Assembly: GCA_030052745.1 (NCBI GenBank)
Contig: JANBVO010000023.1
Span: 1-64,000, forward strand
Direction: 5' to 3'
Source of the DNA: Pleurostoma richardsiae
Lineage: Eukaryota; Ascomycota; Sordariomycetes; Calosphaeriales; Pleurostomataceae
Length of the DNA: 64,000 bases
In this document: positions 33,322 through 46,500 of the stretch, piece by piece
How the letters are laid out: each line of letters begins with the position of its first letter
How positions within the stretch are numbered: position 1 is the stretch's first letter
Notes under the pieces: model-generated
Seen by the model: only the letters and a program-made list of their open reading frames with translations
What the model was told of the DNA's origin: nothing
Databases searched by the model: none
Program-made: the position numbers and the translations under genes

Positions 33322-36303
33322 CGAGAGTCGCACAGCATGTCTATATATAAGGTACCGAAACAAATGCAAAAGCAACTTTATAATTACGTCTTTCCACAAG
33401 TCTGTCTGACGACGAGACCATGTGGGAACAATGCACATCAATATATTGAAGAGACATACTCAACCACCCCTATCCTAGCATGGGCTTGCCGGCTGCTTGA
33501 CCTGTCTCTCAAGGACATTAAGAAATCTGGTAACTAAACCAGGCCGTAGTCACAGGCGCACAACGTCTCCGCAGTAGGAAACAGGGCCTCACGAAGCAGT
33601 GAAAGGGTGGGTAGCACAGAGGCCCGGTGTCAGTTACACGGTGCCTCCTCTCCTTGGTTGCCATGATTCGCCTTTCCGATCATGGCAATCCCCTTCTCCT
33701 CCCTAGGCATTCTTAAACCAGGTCAAACGCTTGCCCTCGCGACACAGACCGTCGAGCCGGCCAACCAGGACCCCAGGTTCCCTGGCTCACTCCCCCCAGC
33801 ATTGGCTGGGAAGAGACGTGGGAGCTGCACGCAAAGGCATCCCTCCCCCCGGCTGCGAGACCTGACTGGTTGATCGCCGCCATGCAGGCTGTTCACCTTA
33901 TCTGAGATGCTGCAGCCGGTATATTGCGCCCACAGCGCCCCCTAGGGCAGAGGCGAGGTGACACTGGAATCCCGGCGACTTACATGCGCATCATACTTCG
34001 CTGGTCTATCGCCGTCCGAACCGAGAGACAGCGGCAATATGCTCGACGACTCCAGGATTCCGGGTGTTGGGTGCAATGGGCATCATGTGACGCCTGGGCC
34101 GCTTCCCGACTCGCTCGATCTTTAAAGCAAACAGGGTCCTTTCTGTTCGGTCTACAGCGCTGGCATGCGGGGGGCGGGGGCTTGCGAGCGGGCCCGGGTA
34201 GCTGAGATGACGATCTTTGGCATTGCTTGCTCGTCTCAGGTTCGGGTTCCTTAAGACTCTGCTTTTCCCGAAGGAGTCATTCTAAGAGAGAGGACCCCTC
34301 CTTGAAATAGGAGGGAGCTCCAGATTCTCGGGACCGACGTAACTCAAGACGATCGGTGGAGGGAGGCCAACATCACTTGGTCTAGATAAGGTGTCTCTTC
34401 ACCTATCGTTACCTGTCAAAGACCGTTTAAGCGACACTCTTGCAACTGACGTGACAAGCTCGCAACGGGAAAGAGTCTCAGTCTTCTGCTCACGGCAAGA
34501 GAGCGGCCGCCAAGCCACGTCGCTTATAAGCCAGTGTCAGTGGTCGTAGCACCGGGCATTCAACCACTCAAAGGACGACATCAGTGCCCAGATGGCTTGA
34601 CGGCACGACCTCAACCGTGCAGTTTGCTGTTGTTGCTATTGTTAGGGGCGACAGACCTCATAGACAAACATTGTCTACCAACAGCACACCTAGTTCTCTT
34701 GCTTTACAGACAGCTCACTCTCCTCTGCGGCCGCCGTTCCCTCAATCTCATCAAGCCAACACCGTGGGCGTTGCCCCTGGCCCTCTGGCGCCTCACCAAC
34801 AAGAGACAAAGCATCCACGTTCTTTTCATCATGCATGCATGAGTGCCCCCAGCGATACCTTAGTCCTCCCCCCTTGCCCCTTTGGGACGGTCCCGATGTC
34901 TCGCTTGGCACCGAAGTCGCTTTTCGCTGGGAAGACAGACGCCGAGAACACTGCTTAGTCGTCCCGGCCAATAACAGGGGAATAGGGCGAGAGAGGCGAG
35001 GGCTAGTCGAGCCGGGCACCCGCCTTGTCGAGTCGAGCTCCAGCCCTCCCTCTCTCTCTCGCTCTCGCTCATCGATTTGGCTTCCCCGGTTCGAAGAGGT
35101 ACCTGTTGACTTGCTGCTTCCGATCTCGCCCATATATTCGAGAAGCGAAGCAGCAGCAGCAGCAGCAGCAATAGCAGCTAAAGCAGCTAAAGCAGCGGCA
35201 GCCTTTTGTGCCTCGATCCCTGCTCCTCCTCGCCTCGCCTTACCTTAAACTTACTTTAGTTTGCCAACCTTACCTTGCCTTAGTCTCTATAACCCACCCC
35301 ATACAAACCCACTCTCCCCCGTCCTTCCTTACCCTAGCCTCTCCCTTCCTCACAACACCTCGCGGACGTCCTTTTCCGTACCCTCATTACTGCCTGTTCA
35401 TCACCACACGTGTGACTATCTACACACTCTGTAACTCTCCTATTGTCGTTTATTCGACGTCTCTTGACCGTAAGCGGCAAACGGGCGGACTGACGGCCTC
35501 GCCTAATAAGTACCCGCTACATCGCCAAGCCGCGCGAATCACATCCCTCAGAAGCACAAGCAGGGACTCCTTTACGTCCGTAAGAGCAGCCTCCTTCAAC
35601 GGCCGTACCTGCTTTGGCGAGCGACCCGGCGCTGCCAGTGCTGCGAGCCGGGCCTCCTCGTTTAGCTCTGCCAATACTGACAGCCGACAGCCCGCTTCCT
35701 GCACCAATAACCGTTCCATCGGTACCCTGAGCGGGCGATCGTCGACTGCTCGATCCGGTCCCTGGGGAGCGTACCGAGGTACATGCGCCTTGCGGAGGGA
35801 ACAAGGCACAGGAAGATACCGAAGAAACGGGAAGACCCAAGGGAGAAGAACGTAGCGCGCGATATACGGATAACCTCACCTCACCGTATACCGGGTCCCG
35901 CACCTTTACCGAAGGCTTGTGGACTGTACTCAACTGTCAGTCAACTGACAATCAGGGTGATCGACAAATGGCAAGCAGTGGAGCTTGCTAGACAATGTCC
36001 CGCCTCTATTCGCGACGCTCCTGATTGACTCTGCCTGCAACCCCGGAGTCTGGCCCAACGCTCAATTGGAACCGGGAATAGTTGTCCCTCATTCTCCCCT
36101 GTCGATCGTATCTTTGACACTATCTATCTCGTCTTCGATCCTCGTCCTGCTGCCAGCCGGGTCCGGTTCGTTGAACGCCGAGGCGTCACCGGGCTTGCGG
36201 CTCCCGGCCCCAGTGGCCCTCGCCAGAACGCCCGCCGCCTCTTTTTTTCGGGGCCGGCATTGTCTCTCTTCCTCCTTGGCTTTCCCCCTTGCCAGCCGAT
36301 CCA
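33322..36303. other. 3 kb intergenic region and long leader of the next Zn2Cys6 gene
   Basis: 33,322 to about 34,800 shows nothing beyond short frames and a 7-bp hairpin (34296-34315). From about 34,860 the plus strand becomes strongly pyrimidine-rich (CCTCCCTCTCTCTCTCGCTC near 35044-35063) with a CAG tract, then runs of CCTTACCTTACC type to 35,400. This looks like a core promoter followed by about 1 kb of 5' leader with several upstream ATGs (for example 35783). Upstream frames such as 35208-35855 have no domain and are probably not independent genes. A leader intron is possible but I cannot place it. Confidence 0.45.
35149..35201. repeat. CAG/AGC trinucleotide tract
   Basis: Seven consecutive AGC units (35149-35169) are followed by degenerate AGC and TAAAGC units to about 35201, upstream of the Zn2Cys6 gene at 36304. 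Confidence 0.75.
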
Positions 36304-39300
36304 ATGGCTGGCAATGATCCGTCACTAGCCTATCACCACGGCCACGGGCCTCCCGCCTCCTCTGGATCATCAACCTCTGGCTATGCCCACCAGCACCCTA
36401 CAGCGCCGCAGTCTAACAGGCACGCCACCGGCATTGGCGGCGCACCCATCCGTGATGGTTCTGGCTTCTTTGGCACCAGCACCGCCGGTATAGGACCAGG
36501 TATAGGAAGCGCAGCGGCGACGCTGGGATATGAGAGTGCTCCAGCAGGAGCTGCGGGAGGTAGTGCCGGCGGTGGCGGCGGTGGTACTGCTGCCCCGCAC
36601 CCTCCACCAGCGGCTTTTCACCACCCGCAGCAGCAGCAGCAGCAAGAGGCGGTGGAGGCGGGCCCTGCCAATGCCGCCAAGCCTATCCGCCGGCGCATGC
36701 GTATGATCACATCGTGCATGGAATGCCGCCGCCGAAAGCTTAGATGCGACAAGGCCCAGACATGCTCAAACTGCGTCAGGAATCACCGAGAATGCATCTA
36801 CATGGGGCCCAAACTGGACGAGGCCGGCCAGCTCAAATTAACTGAGCTCAAGGAGAAGGCGGGCCAGATAGAGAGGCAGCTCGAGCGGGATGTCGCAAAG
36901 GTATCCCGAGCCGCCCAACAGCAGCGGTTCGTGGCGGACGACGTAGACGACGAGTATGACGAGGAGCGCGACCTTGAGATAACACCCATGGTCGCCTTGG
37001 ATGCGACGTACGAAGACGACGTTGATGGCAGCGACGATGTCATTGACTTGGGCATCCAGATCGGCAGGATGCGCATCACCGAGCGCATCGGCGGCCTGAA
37101 CCGACCCAGAATATCAGAAGAGGTAGGCAGTTTCTCCTTGGCCCATACGATGCATCTTCGCATCCTGTCCTGCACGTCTCATCTCAGGAAAATCCTAACA
37201 GAAACCAGATCAAAGCAGGACTCGGGGGCGGTGCCACTCCTGGAACTGCCGCATACCAGCATGGAAGCCCTTTTAATGGCCAGCCCAGCGCGTCAGTCCC
37301 CAGCCAGGGTACCGTGCCAGATGCGAGCGGCTCACAGCGGTCAATACCGGAGTTCTTGAGGCCTGGACCATCCTACATCCCACCGTCAAGCAGTTTGTGC
37401 TTAGGCCAAGCCGGGACTTTGGAGCTGATCAACTTCCTTCCTGCAAAAGCGACTGGTGACCGTCTTCTACAGCGATACCTTGACGCTGTGCATCCCGTCG
37501 CGCGCTGCCTTCATTGGCCATCCTTCGAGGTACAATATGAAAACTTCTGGAGAGATGTCGCCGCGAATTATGAGCCCCGGCCCTCCGTGCAGGCCGTCGT
37601 CTTTGCCGCTTGGTTCAGTGCCGCCGTTTCACTGGACGAGCCTACGATAATTCACGAGTTCGGCTCCACCAAGGGCACTCTGCTCGAGTTACTGAAGCTT
37701 GGAACAGAGACGGCTCTGAGCAAGGCCAACTTCCTGCGGACGACCAAGGTCGAGACCTTGCAGGCCCTTGTTATGTATATGGTACGTTCCACCAGCTAAT
37801 CTTCTCCTGGATCACACCCTCTTCCTACCCCGGTTTACTTGGATTGGTACCCGCATCATTAGATGCGTTCAGCTAACGGTTTGTTGGAAGATCCCGCTCT
37901 GTAGAGATGAGGTCTCCAGAGCTCATTCAATCCTTGTTGGGGCTGCCGTCCGGATAGCCGAGTGCATGGGCCTGCACAGAGACGGAGAAACGTACGGGCT
38001 CACCCCTCTTGAGGCCCATGTCCGCCGCCTCATTTGGCACCAACTCTGCTTCTTGGATGTCCGCACATGTGAGGCACAAGGACCCAAGCCTGCTATTCGG
38101 CGAGAGGATTATGACACCAAACTGCCTGTCAACTGCGAGGAGGGCGAGTTGACGAATGCCATCAACCCGCCCCCATCAGCCGAGCACTGGACATCTACCC
38201 TGCTTCCGCTGATTCGGTTCGAGGTCAACGAGATGATGCGAATAATATGGGTGGACCGACGTAAGCTGGAAAAGCAAAAGACACCCCTGTCGAACGTTCT
38301 CACTAAGATTGAGAACTTCCGAACTGGGATGCTTGAGAAGTACAGCCACTACCTGGACGATGCAGTTCCAATCCAGCGCTATACAAGACTCGTCATGCTC
38401 TTGCTCTTGGAACGTCTGCGGGTCATGGTCCTGCATCCGTATCACTCCAACGCCACGAACCCGATGCCTGCTCGTCTGAACAACGTTCTCATCAGCAGTG
38501 GTGCTGCGATCATCGAGATCGCCATCGAGCTCGAGACGCATCCTCTGTTTCGCGATTGGGCCTGGTACATAGGGGCCTTCCAGCAGTTCCAGATCGCGCT
38601 ACTCTTGGTGACAGAGCTTTACTATCGGCCGGGAAGCAAGTACGAGAAACGTATCCTGAGGTGTATAAATTACGTCTTTACCGTTAATCGCAACCTGACG
38701 GCCCGGGAGCAGACCAAGGCAGTCCTCGAGGAGATTGCCTACAAGACCAGCGTCTATATGAGCCTGCGGAAGATGCGTGGCCCCACCACCCTCACGAATG
38801 CCGTGCCTGACCAGGCGGCCGTGAAGAACGAGCAGGCTGCGCACCCCATGCTGCCCCCGTCTGGCCAGCAGCAGCAACAGCCGATGCAGGCGCAGCAGCA
38901 GCACATGGGAATGAAGAGTGAGCCCGGAATGCGGCCCGTGGTGCCTAGCATTCCCAACAGCATGATGCAGTCTGGATTACCTACGACCTCACAGATGCCT
39001 ACCACCGCGGTGACGGCAATGCCGCCCGTGCCGCCCATGCAGCCGCCTATGCAACCTCCAGCGCCGCCACCCAATTTCGTCTGGGCCGGCGTGTCCAACG
39101 GCGAGGCGTTGTGGAGTTTACCCCAGAACTCCGACAGTCCTGAGAATAGCAGCGATGGTGGATCTATCATGAATGGTGCTCGCCAAGGTGGCCCGACTAT
39201 GCCAGCGGCTGGCGGGGGTTTCATGGCGGAGAATATAGATTGGGTGAGTTGCGTACACATCTCCTCGAGCCTCACTCCCTCTGTCGCTCAAGTCTCTTGA

Positions 39301-39443
39301 TTGCCTCATGATGACAATCTCATCACTAATGCATATATACCTTCTAGGACGCCATCAACGCTCTCTTCCCTCAGGATCCGCAGTCACAGCCGGGCAATTA
39401 CACCGGCTTCCTGGACCCTACCTCCGGAATGAAGTGGCAGTGA
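36304..39443 (+). CDS. Zn(II)2Cys6 transcription factor with fungal_trans domain and Gln/Pro-rich tail
   Basis: Four exons, 36304-37122, 37209-37781, 37891-39243 and 39348-39443, all joined in phase 0, encode 946 residues. The leader (1-130) is Gly/His/Pro-rich with a poly-Gln run. The zinc cluster starts at Cys138 (CMECRRRKLRC, CSNC) and is followed by a coiled segment (LTELKEKAGQIERQLERDVAK). An acidic block (DDVDDEYDEERD) and ITERIGGLNRPRISEE come next. The fungal_trans region begins near LINFLPAKATGDRLLQRYLDAVHP and includes CMGLHRDGETYGLTPLEAHVRRLIWHQLCFLDVR. A Gln/Met/Pro-rich activation-like tail precedes a short terminal exon with WDAINALFPQDP, an acidic-hydrophobic motif suited to activation. 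Introns are 86, 109 and 104 nt. Such factors are nuclear activators. I cannot name the regulon. The start at 36304 is the first ATG in this frame. Confidence 0.9.
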
Positions 39444-40584
39444 GCCTGCGCGCCCATGACAGGAGGACCAAAGCTTTACGCCCCGTCCTGACACTTCGAT
39501 TTCGGTCGGCCATTTTGCTTTTTTGGTATGCAGGAGTTTACCGGCTTCGCCTCAAGATACCTGTGATTTACACAGGAGGGAGTTTGACTGTGGGATGAAC
39601 CACCACTTGAACCATAACGAGATCACGATGCCACGGCCTTTTGCTTCTTCGCCCTCCTGACCCGTTTTCTTGCTTCTCCTTTGGAATTCCCTGCCGCGCG
39701 TCTGCTGCGAGGGTCCGCGGGGGAAGTAAAGGGGAGGAGGACTGACTCTGAAAAAAACAGAATCTTATATACCCCCAGAAAAAATCGCCGGAGCGATTCG
39801 GCGTGCAGTACAATGGAAAACGAGGTCTAATGAAAATATGGCGTGGCAAGACAGTCTAGCTAGCTCTATCGGTAACTCGCAGATACAACAAATTCTTCTA
39901 TTACGATGTGTGGTTGCTCGTGCTTAGGTCGTGATGTTTATGACTTGGTCAGAACGGAGTGTCCCGAGTTGACCCTTGGCAACATATCTGTTTTCTTCAC
40001 TGACTCTTGTAAGTGTACCGTAATGCAGAGAGTTAATTGTTACTGTGCCTGAGGAGGAGGTGGCCACGTAGGGTAAGTCACTGCTTGCAGTCGCGAGATA
40101 CTCTCTGGGGACCCAATGTTCATTTCAGTCGTTAATACTTCTACATGCTCTCCCAACAGTGATGCTATCCAGAAATCTTTTTTTTGACAAATCAAAAGCA
40201 GGAGAAACGCGAGAACGTGGTGGTCTAGGTAAGCATATGAATCAATCAAACATTAAGTTCTCCTTGCAAGGAGATTGGCTGAATAGAGAATATGAAGAGA
40301 GAAAAAGGTCGTGAATAACCAAAGTCAATGAGAAAGAAAACCATAATAACACCCCTGGATATCGTCCATCCATCCATTTATCCGTCATGCTATGAACAAG
40401 AAAGAGAAAAGCAGAAAGCCGCTTGCTGTTCGATGCTTCTTGCTTGCTTGCTCGCACGCTCGTTTGGCATCAATGTCCCTCCCCATCCTTTCTTTTCCCT
40501 TTCTCCCTTTTTGTTTGAGTAGAACTTGCGCAGAGACAGAGACTGAGGCATCTACATCCTCGCCCGCTCCTACATCTCATCACT
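39444..40584. other. Convergent 3' spacer
   Basis: 1.1 kb lies between the stop of the 946-residue factor (+) and the stop of the giant gene (-). AT-rich stretches near 40160-40420 would suit poly(A) regions for both transcripts. No gene was recognised. Confidence 0.5.
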
Positions 40585-43500
40585 CTAGATGCCCCCCTCG
40601 AGGTACTCCGCCTCCGGCGGCGGCGCCTCCTGCATGGTGATGTTGCTCCTGTTTGGCGCGGTGGACGGGCTGCCGCCCCGGTACAGGCTCACGCCGCCGG
40701 CATCCGACGACGGCGTGACCATGCGGATCGACCGCCTGCTGGCCGGCGTGGCCGGCCGCGCGACAAGCACCTGCGCCGGACACACGACGACCTCCTCGTC
40801 GCCGACGCCGTCGTCGTCGCCCTTGCGGACCACGAGCGGGAACAGCACGACGCGCACGACGGCCCCCGCGGCCTGCAGCTCGTCGTTGCTGCTGCCGGCG
40901 CCGCTCGCGCCGGAGCGCTCGTTCATGAGCGACGCGTTGAAGGTGACGGTCTCGGCGAGCTCGCCGCTGGCGTCGTACTCGGGCTGCAGGGGCGGGAGCA
41001 TCATGTACTCGGCCCGCTGGGTGCGCATCTCGACAGACAGGTCGACGGCCTCGCGCATGACGCGGCGCAGCTGCTGCTGGATCTGGTCCTCGAGGTTCGA
41101 GGGCGGGGGCAGGATGGCCGACAGGGTCTGCAGCACGGCCTGCACGACCGCCTCGGTGTCCTGGTCGCGCTGCGCGGCGAAGGCGTCGCGCCGCGAGAGG
41201 AGGGTCAGGGTGACGGCGCGCCACTGGCGGACGGCCTGCGGGGGGCCGACCTCGAGGAGCAGCTTCTCGAGGGACTTGAGCTTCTGGCGCTGCTCGCGGT
41301 CCATGCCGAAGAGGTAGCGCGTGAAGACGAACTCCCAGATCATGTTCATGGTCATGGACATGAATATGTCGCGGCGCCGCACGCGGTCGGCGAGGTAGTC
41401 GTCGACGTCGGAGCCGTCGAGCACGGCGTTGTCGAGCCGGTCGATGATCTTCTCGTCGTTGATCTCCCGCGTCAGGCGGCACGCCCGCATGTCGGAGAAC
41501 TTGGAGAAGCGCAGCACCCACTGCTGCACGTGCGAGCAGAGCTGCTGGCACCGGTGGTCGAAGTAGTCGACATCGTGCAGGTTGAGGAAATCGGCGTCTG
41601 GCGGTTTTGTGGCGAGGATCTGCCTCTGCAGTGCGCGGATCTGCTCTTCGCTGTCCCTCAGCTGCTCTCGGAGGCTCTGGATCTCGGCGTCCTTCTCCTC
41701 GAGCGACTTCTCGTAATTGCCGTGGCGGCCCCGGACGTCCAGGAGCTCGCGCGAGGCCTCGGCGTGCTCTGTTTCTAGGCGGCGGTATTTCTCGTTGTGC
41801 TGGACGGCCAGCTGGGCGTTTGCGCTGTTGAGGCCCTCATTGACCTCTGTCAGCCGCTCGACCTCGCTGCGTATGGTGGTGAGCAGCTGTTTGAGGTTGT
41901 CGATCTCGGCGTCGCGCTCAGCGAGCAAGCTGGCGGCTCGGGTGCTGAGGTGTGATTCTGCTTGCGCGCGGGCCTCGTTGAGCAAGCGGTTCTCTGCTAG
42001 TAGCTGGTCGACTTTGGATTCGAGCTCGAGGACCTGCATGCTCTGTCGGCGGCGCATGCTGTGTGGTCGTGTCGGTGAGCGGGGTGAGCCGATGCGGCCC
42101 TCGCCATAGCCATCCTGGAGAGAGGAAATCACGTCAGTCAGTGTTATGATCTCTAGAGGGGATTGATTTACGAGCTCAATTGAGGCGACAGGAGGAACAA
42201 AACTCACATATACGTCGGCCATGTCCTTGGTGCGGACACGCCCTTCGTTGGCGACGGGAGTGGTGACCCTGGTGGGATCGGGAGCGTCTTTAGCCGCCGC
42301 GAGGTCGGTCTGGCTGCGTTGTCGAAGGTCACCGCTGGCTCGCTTGAGGCGGAGTGGCGGGGTGGCTGAGGAGCGCCTGATGCCTGGACTGTCAGGCCGC
42401 AAGTTTAGCGGCTCAGGGGTCCTCATGCGCGAGATGCTCGTGTTGGAGGCTGACCGCCTGGGCACCGTCTGTGGCTGGGGCGAGAGCCTGTGGCTGGTGC
42501 TGTCGGAGACGCTTCGTGCTCCTGTGACTGCAGCTGCAGCTGCTAATGTGCCGGCGCCCACTGCCGCTACTGGCGTCAGGTCCGGGTACTTTGATCGCGG
42601 CTTCGAAGACGTAGACATGGACGAGGCAGCAGCGGCGCTGTCCAGCTTGCGAGGCTCAGGGGTTCGCGGCTGTTCCGGTGGCCCCTGAAGAACAGGAGTC
42701 CCGGCCCTGAACTGTCGCTTCTTGTCGGCCTCAGAGAGAGCAGACCGCTTCAGGGTCTTGTCCTCGGCCCTCGGCGTCTCATCTCTTCCTTGTTCGTGGG
42801 AAACATCCTTTTGTTCTTCCCTGAGGCTCGACCGCGGTCTTCCGGCTCGGTCTGGGCTGAACCCCCTGTTTGACAGCTTAGGCGAGTTCTCGGGAAACTC
42901 GCGCAGATGGACGCCGCTGTCTCGTTGCTGGTCATCTTCACGGTAGCTGTGCTGCGATAAGTGAGGAGAAGCCGTGACAAAGCCGCTGTCTCTGTTCGTG
43001 TCGCTTGCAAGCTTCAAGTTCCTGGTCTCTTGCTTCTCCGCTTCATGTTCTTCTTCTTCTTGTGATTCCTCTCGCACAGGAGGAAGTCCTCGGGACTTCG
43101 AACGACCGAAATCGACGACAGGCGGATAGTCGTGGTGCGAAAGGTCGTCGTCCATGGGTTCGATGGACTTCATTACTGTGTCCCCCACGTCAGCCATCTT
43201 GTCATGCATCGGGCTTGTCACTGGTAGTTCTCTGCTTGTTGCTGCGTGGTGGCCGATATCCATTTCAACGTCCCTGGAGAGGACGTCGGTTGGCTGCTTA
43301 TGATCCTCTTCATGTCCTGCGACATCCGGGTTTGGTGTGACAGATCGTTCTATCACCGGGGCGTCTCTGGCAATGACCGGAGGGGTGACGCTTGCTGATG
43401 TGTCGCTCGTAGCTTCAGCCGGCTCAGCATCCTTCATCTTCTCATCCTTCTGGGTAATTTCCTGTTCTCCAGCCGTTTCCGTCTCTGGCACGTCCCAAAA

Positions 43501-46500
43501 GCCGGCCGCATCCACATCCATCCTGGAGCCTTCAAGAGGCCTCCGCTCCGCACCCTCCCACAAAGACGGATCGTTAAACACACTATCATCCTGCTTCATC
43601 TCCAGCACTTTCTTTCCTTTCTTCTTTCCCTTGGACTTCTTCGACCCGCCAAACTTCTGCGCAAGCGACGCCACGCTGCCTGCGGCAGCCCCGGCTGCCA
43701 CCGCTACTTCAGTCTCTTGTTTTGATTTGTTGGGCTGGCGTTCATTTTCTAGGAAGGACGCCGCGATCTCTCGTGCAGATGGGCGCTTCCGCAAACCACC
43801 AGTCGGGGTGGTTGACTCTTCCTTCTCAGTTGCCGTCGGCTTGGATTTTTGAGGATCAAGGAATGTTGCCGCGATCTGATGGGTTGACGGTTTCTTGTCA
43901 TCAGACTGATATGATGCTGGCTCGCTGGCGACTCCCTCCTTGACATCAAGTTTCTCATGGATGCCACCTTCCAGGAACGTAGCAGCAATTTCACGAGCTG
44001 ACAGGCCTGATGGTAAGGGCTTGCCGTCGTCCACCTTGGCTGCATCCCCAGGACCTGTCTCCGGCTTTACCTCGACACCCGCTGAAGACTGGGGTGAATC
44101 TTGTCCTTCGGCAGGAGTGTGGCTGGTTGTCTCTTCTTCGCCAGCACGTTTCTCTTCTCGGACTGGTGGAGCATATCCGGGAACAGGGGTGTCTTCAAGA
44201 TCTCTCGTCTTGGCTCTCTTCTCTGGCCCGATGGAGGAGTCAAAAGGCAGATCATGAGCGATATTGCTGCTAGTCTGGGCTGGGGTGAGGTCGACCTCAG
44301 GAAGCTTCCCAGACCCTGTAGACTCCGGGAACTCCGCCCGAGGTGTTGCGTCTGGAGATAGCAGTCCCGGCGTCCCCACGGACTCCACCGAGGGAGTGTC
44401 GCTGACTATAGTCAACAGCTTCGGGACGTGGTCACTGATCTCTCTAAACAACGAAGAGTGGCGCTTGATCAGGCCTAGGCCGACCATGGGTCGCTCTGCT
44501 GCTGAGCTTCCCATTCCTTTCTCAGGAGAACCTGCCAGCTCCCTTGCAACCGCCGGATGAATCTCGACACGGTCGAATGGCAGCTCCGAAGGAGGGTTGT
44601 CTCCACCGGTAGCTGCCTTGGGCTTGAAGTAGCTTTCGTCATCCCAGACATCTGGCCTGACAGTGCTGAGGACGAGGTCCTGTTCGTGTCCCGGGGAAGA
44701 CCTCGACTTATCATCACTGTCCTTGGAGACGTCTTCAAGCATCTTGACATCGCCAGTATCCGGTGTTTTACCAGTTTGAGGTTGAGAAGCGTGCCTGCCG
44801 TGGTCCTCGGCACTTTCGTCAAGAGTTGATGAGCTTGGCTCCCCTTTCTCAAGTTCTACGATCGCAGAGCCCTTCCGGCCCTTCTTGTCTTTCTTGGACT
44901 TCTTGGCTGGGGTGTCAGGGAAGACATCATCTGGATTTGCGCTCGCCTCTTCAGCAGTCACAACGAGCTCAGCAGGGGCAGCCTCAGGTACGCTGTTGCC
45001 AGGGCCGGGTTCTTCCACTGCTGGGGTCTGTGCCCCAGAGGCTGGGAGAGAATCGGTCTGCTTGCTGCCCTTGCGCTTCTTCTCCTTCTTCGACTTCTTC
45101 CGTGTGATCGGGAATCCGAAATCGTCCGGCTCGGCCTCCTTCGCTGTTGTCGGTTCCGGCTCAGCGTTCGACGGCTCGGGCTCGACGGACTCGGGGACAT
45201 CGGCCGGCGCGGTTCGCGGAGCGTCTTGCGGTTCTTCGGCAGCTGGGTTAGTAAGAAGCGGTAGGTCTTCGCTGGGGACGGCTTCGCGGATGTCGCTTGG
45301 AGGCTCTGGTTCTTGCTGCTGCGCCAACTTCTGAGCCTTCTTCTTCTCTTTCTTGGACATCTTCCGAGTTGTGGGCATGGGGAAGTCATCCACATCGGTC
45401 TCCTTGGCCATCTTACCCTCTGATTGAGACGCATCCTCGGCGGACTCTTGCGTTGCGACCTCGGTCGCCTCAGTAGCAAGATCTTCCGTCTTGGCTTGCT
45501 CGGAGACAAGTTCTTGGCTAGGAGGACTCTCGGACACGTCGTTCGATGCAGATTCAGGCTCTGACTGAGCGAGCTTCTGAGCCTTTCTCTTCTCCTTTTT
45601 GGACATCTTCCGTGTAATAACCGGGAAGTCGTCCGCGCCAGCCTCTTGAGACTCAGAAATTGCTGCGTCGTCGGTTGTCTCTACGGGCTGCTCTCGGGTC
45701 AAGGAATCAGGAGCGGTCTCTTCCTCAGCAGGCTGTGGAGCAACGACGGTAGACTCGTCAGCGGCTGCGGTACTCGTGTCTGCTTCGGAAGGCTCAGGGG
45801 CCTCAACCTTCACGTCTTCGCTTGTCGTTGTAGGCTCAGCCGCGGTTGGTGTCTCAGCTGTCTCCGGCTCGGGTGCGGCTTCCTCATCCCAGCTCAGAGA
45901 CTTGTTCTTTGCCTTCCTCTTCTCTTTCTTTGACATCTTCCGAGTCACGAATGGAAACTCTTCCGGCTCCACCTCCTTGGACGCTGGAAGATCCGCCTCG
46001 GCAGGCGCTGAATCCATCTGAAGCGGCTCGGAAACGACAGCGGCCTCTTCTGGAAGAATGCGCTCACCTGATGGTGCGCTCGACCCGCCCGTTTCCTCTT
46101 GTGATTCACTGCTTGCAGCCTTGGGCTCTTGCGTGTCTTGACCGGCGAGTGCTAGCTTCTGGGATTTCCTCTTTTCTTTCTTCGACTTTTTCCGCGACAC
46201 GACCGGGAACTCTTCCCAGTTTTCCTCTGCCGGAGTCTCAATCTGCTGTTCTTCAGAAGCATCATGCGCAGCTTCCGGCTCGATACTCCGGGACTTGTCG
46301 GACTCCTGCACATCGAGCTGTGCCGGCTCGGTCGACTTGTCGGAGACATCGGGCTGTTGTTGTTCCTCAAGGGGTTGGTCCTGCGAAGATGCCTCAAGGC
46401 TCTTCTCATAAGGGAGCTCAGTCTCGGTGACAGCTTGCTCTTGTTCCGCGGGCGAGACATCCTCGGTTTGCTGAGCAGCGGCGAGCTTCTCTGCCTTGCG

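Noticed and set aside
34296-34315. 7-bp hairpin CCCTCCT/AGGAGGG
   Set aside because: Too short to distinguish from chance and has no gene context.
35208-35855. 215-codon plus-strand ORF upstream of the Zn2Cys6 activator
   Set aside because: Starts in translated CT/CTTACC repeats, no domain; better explained as long leader sequence.
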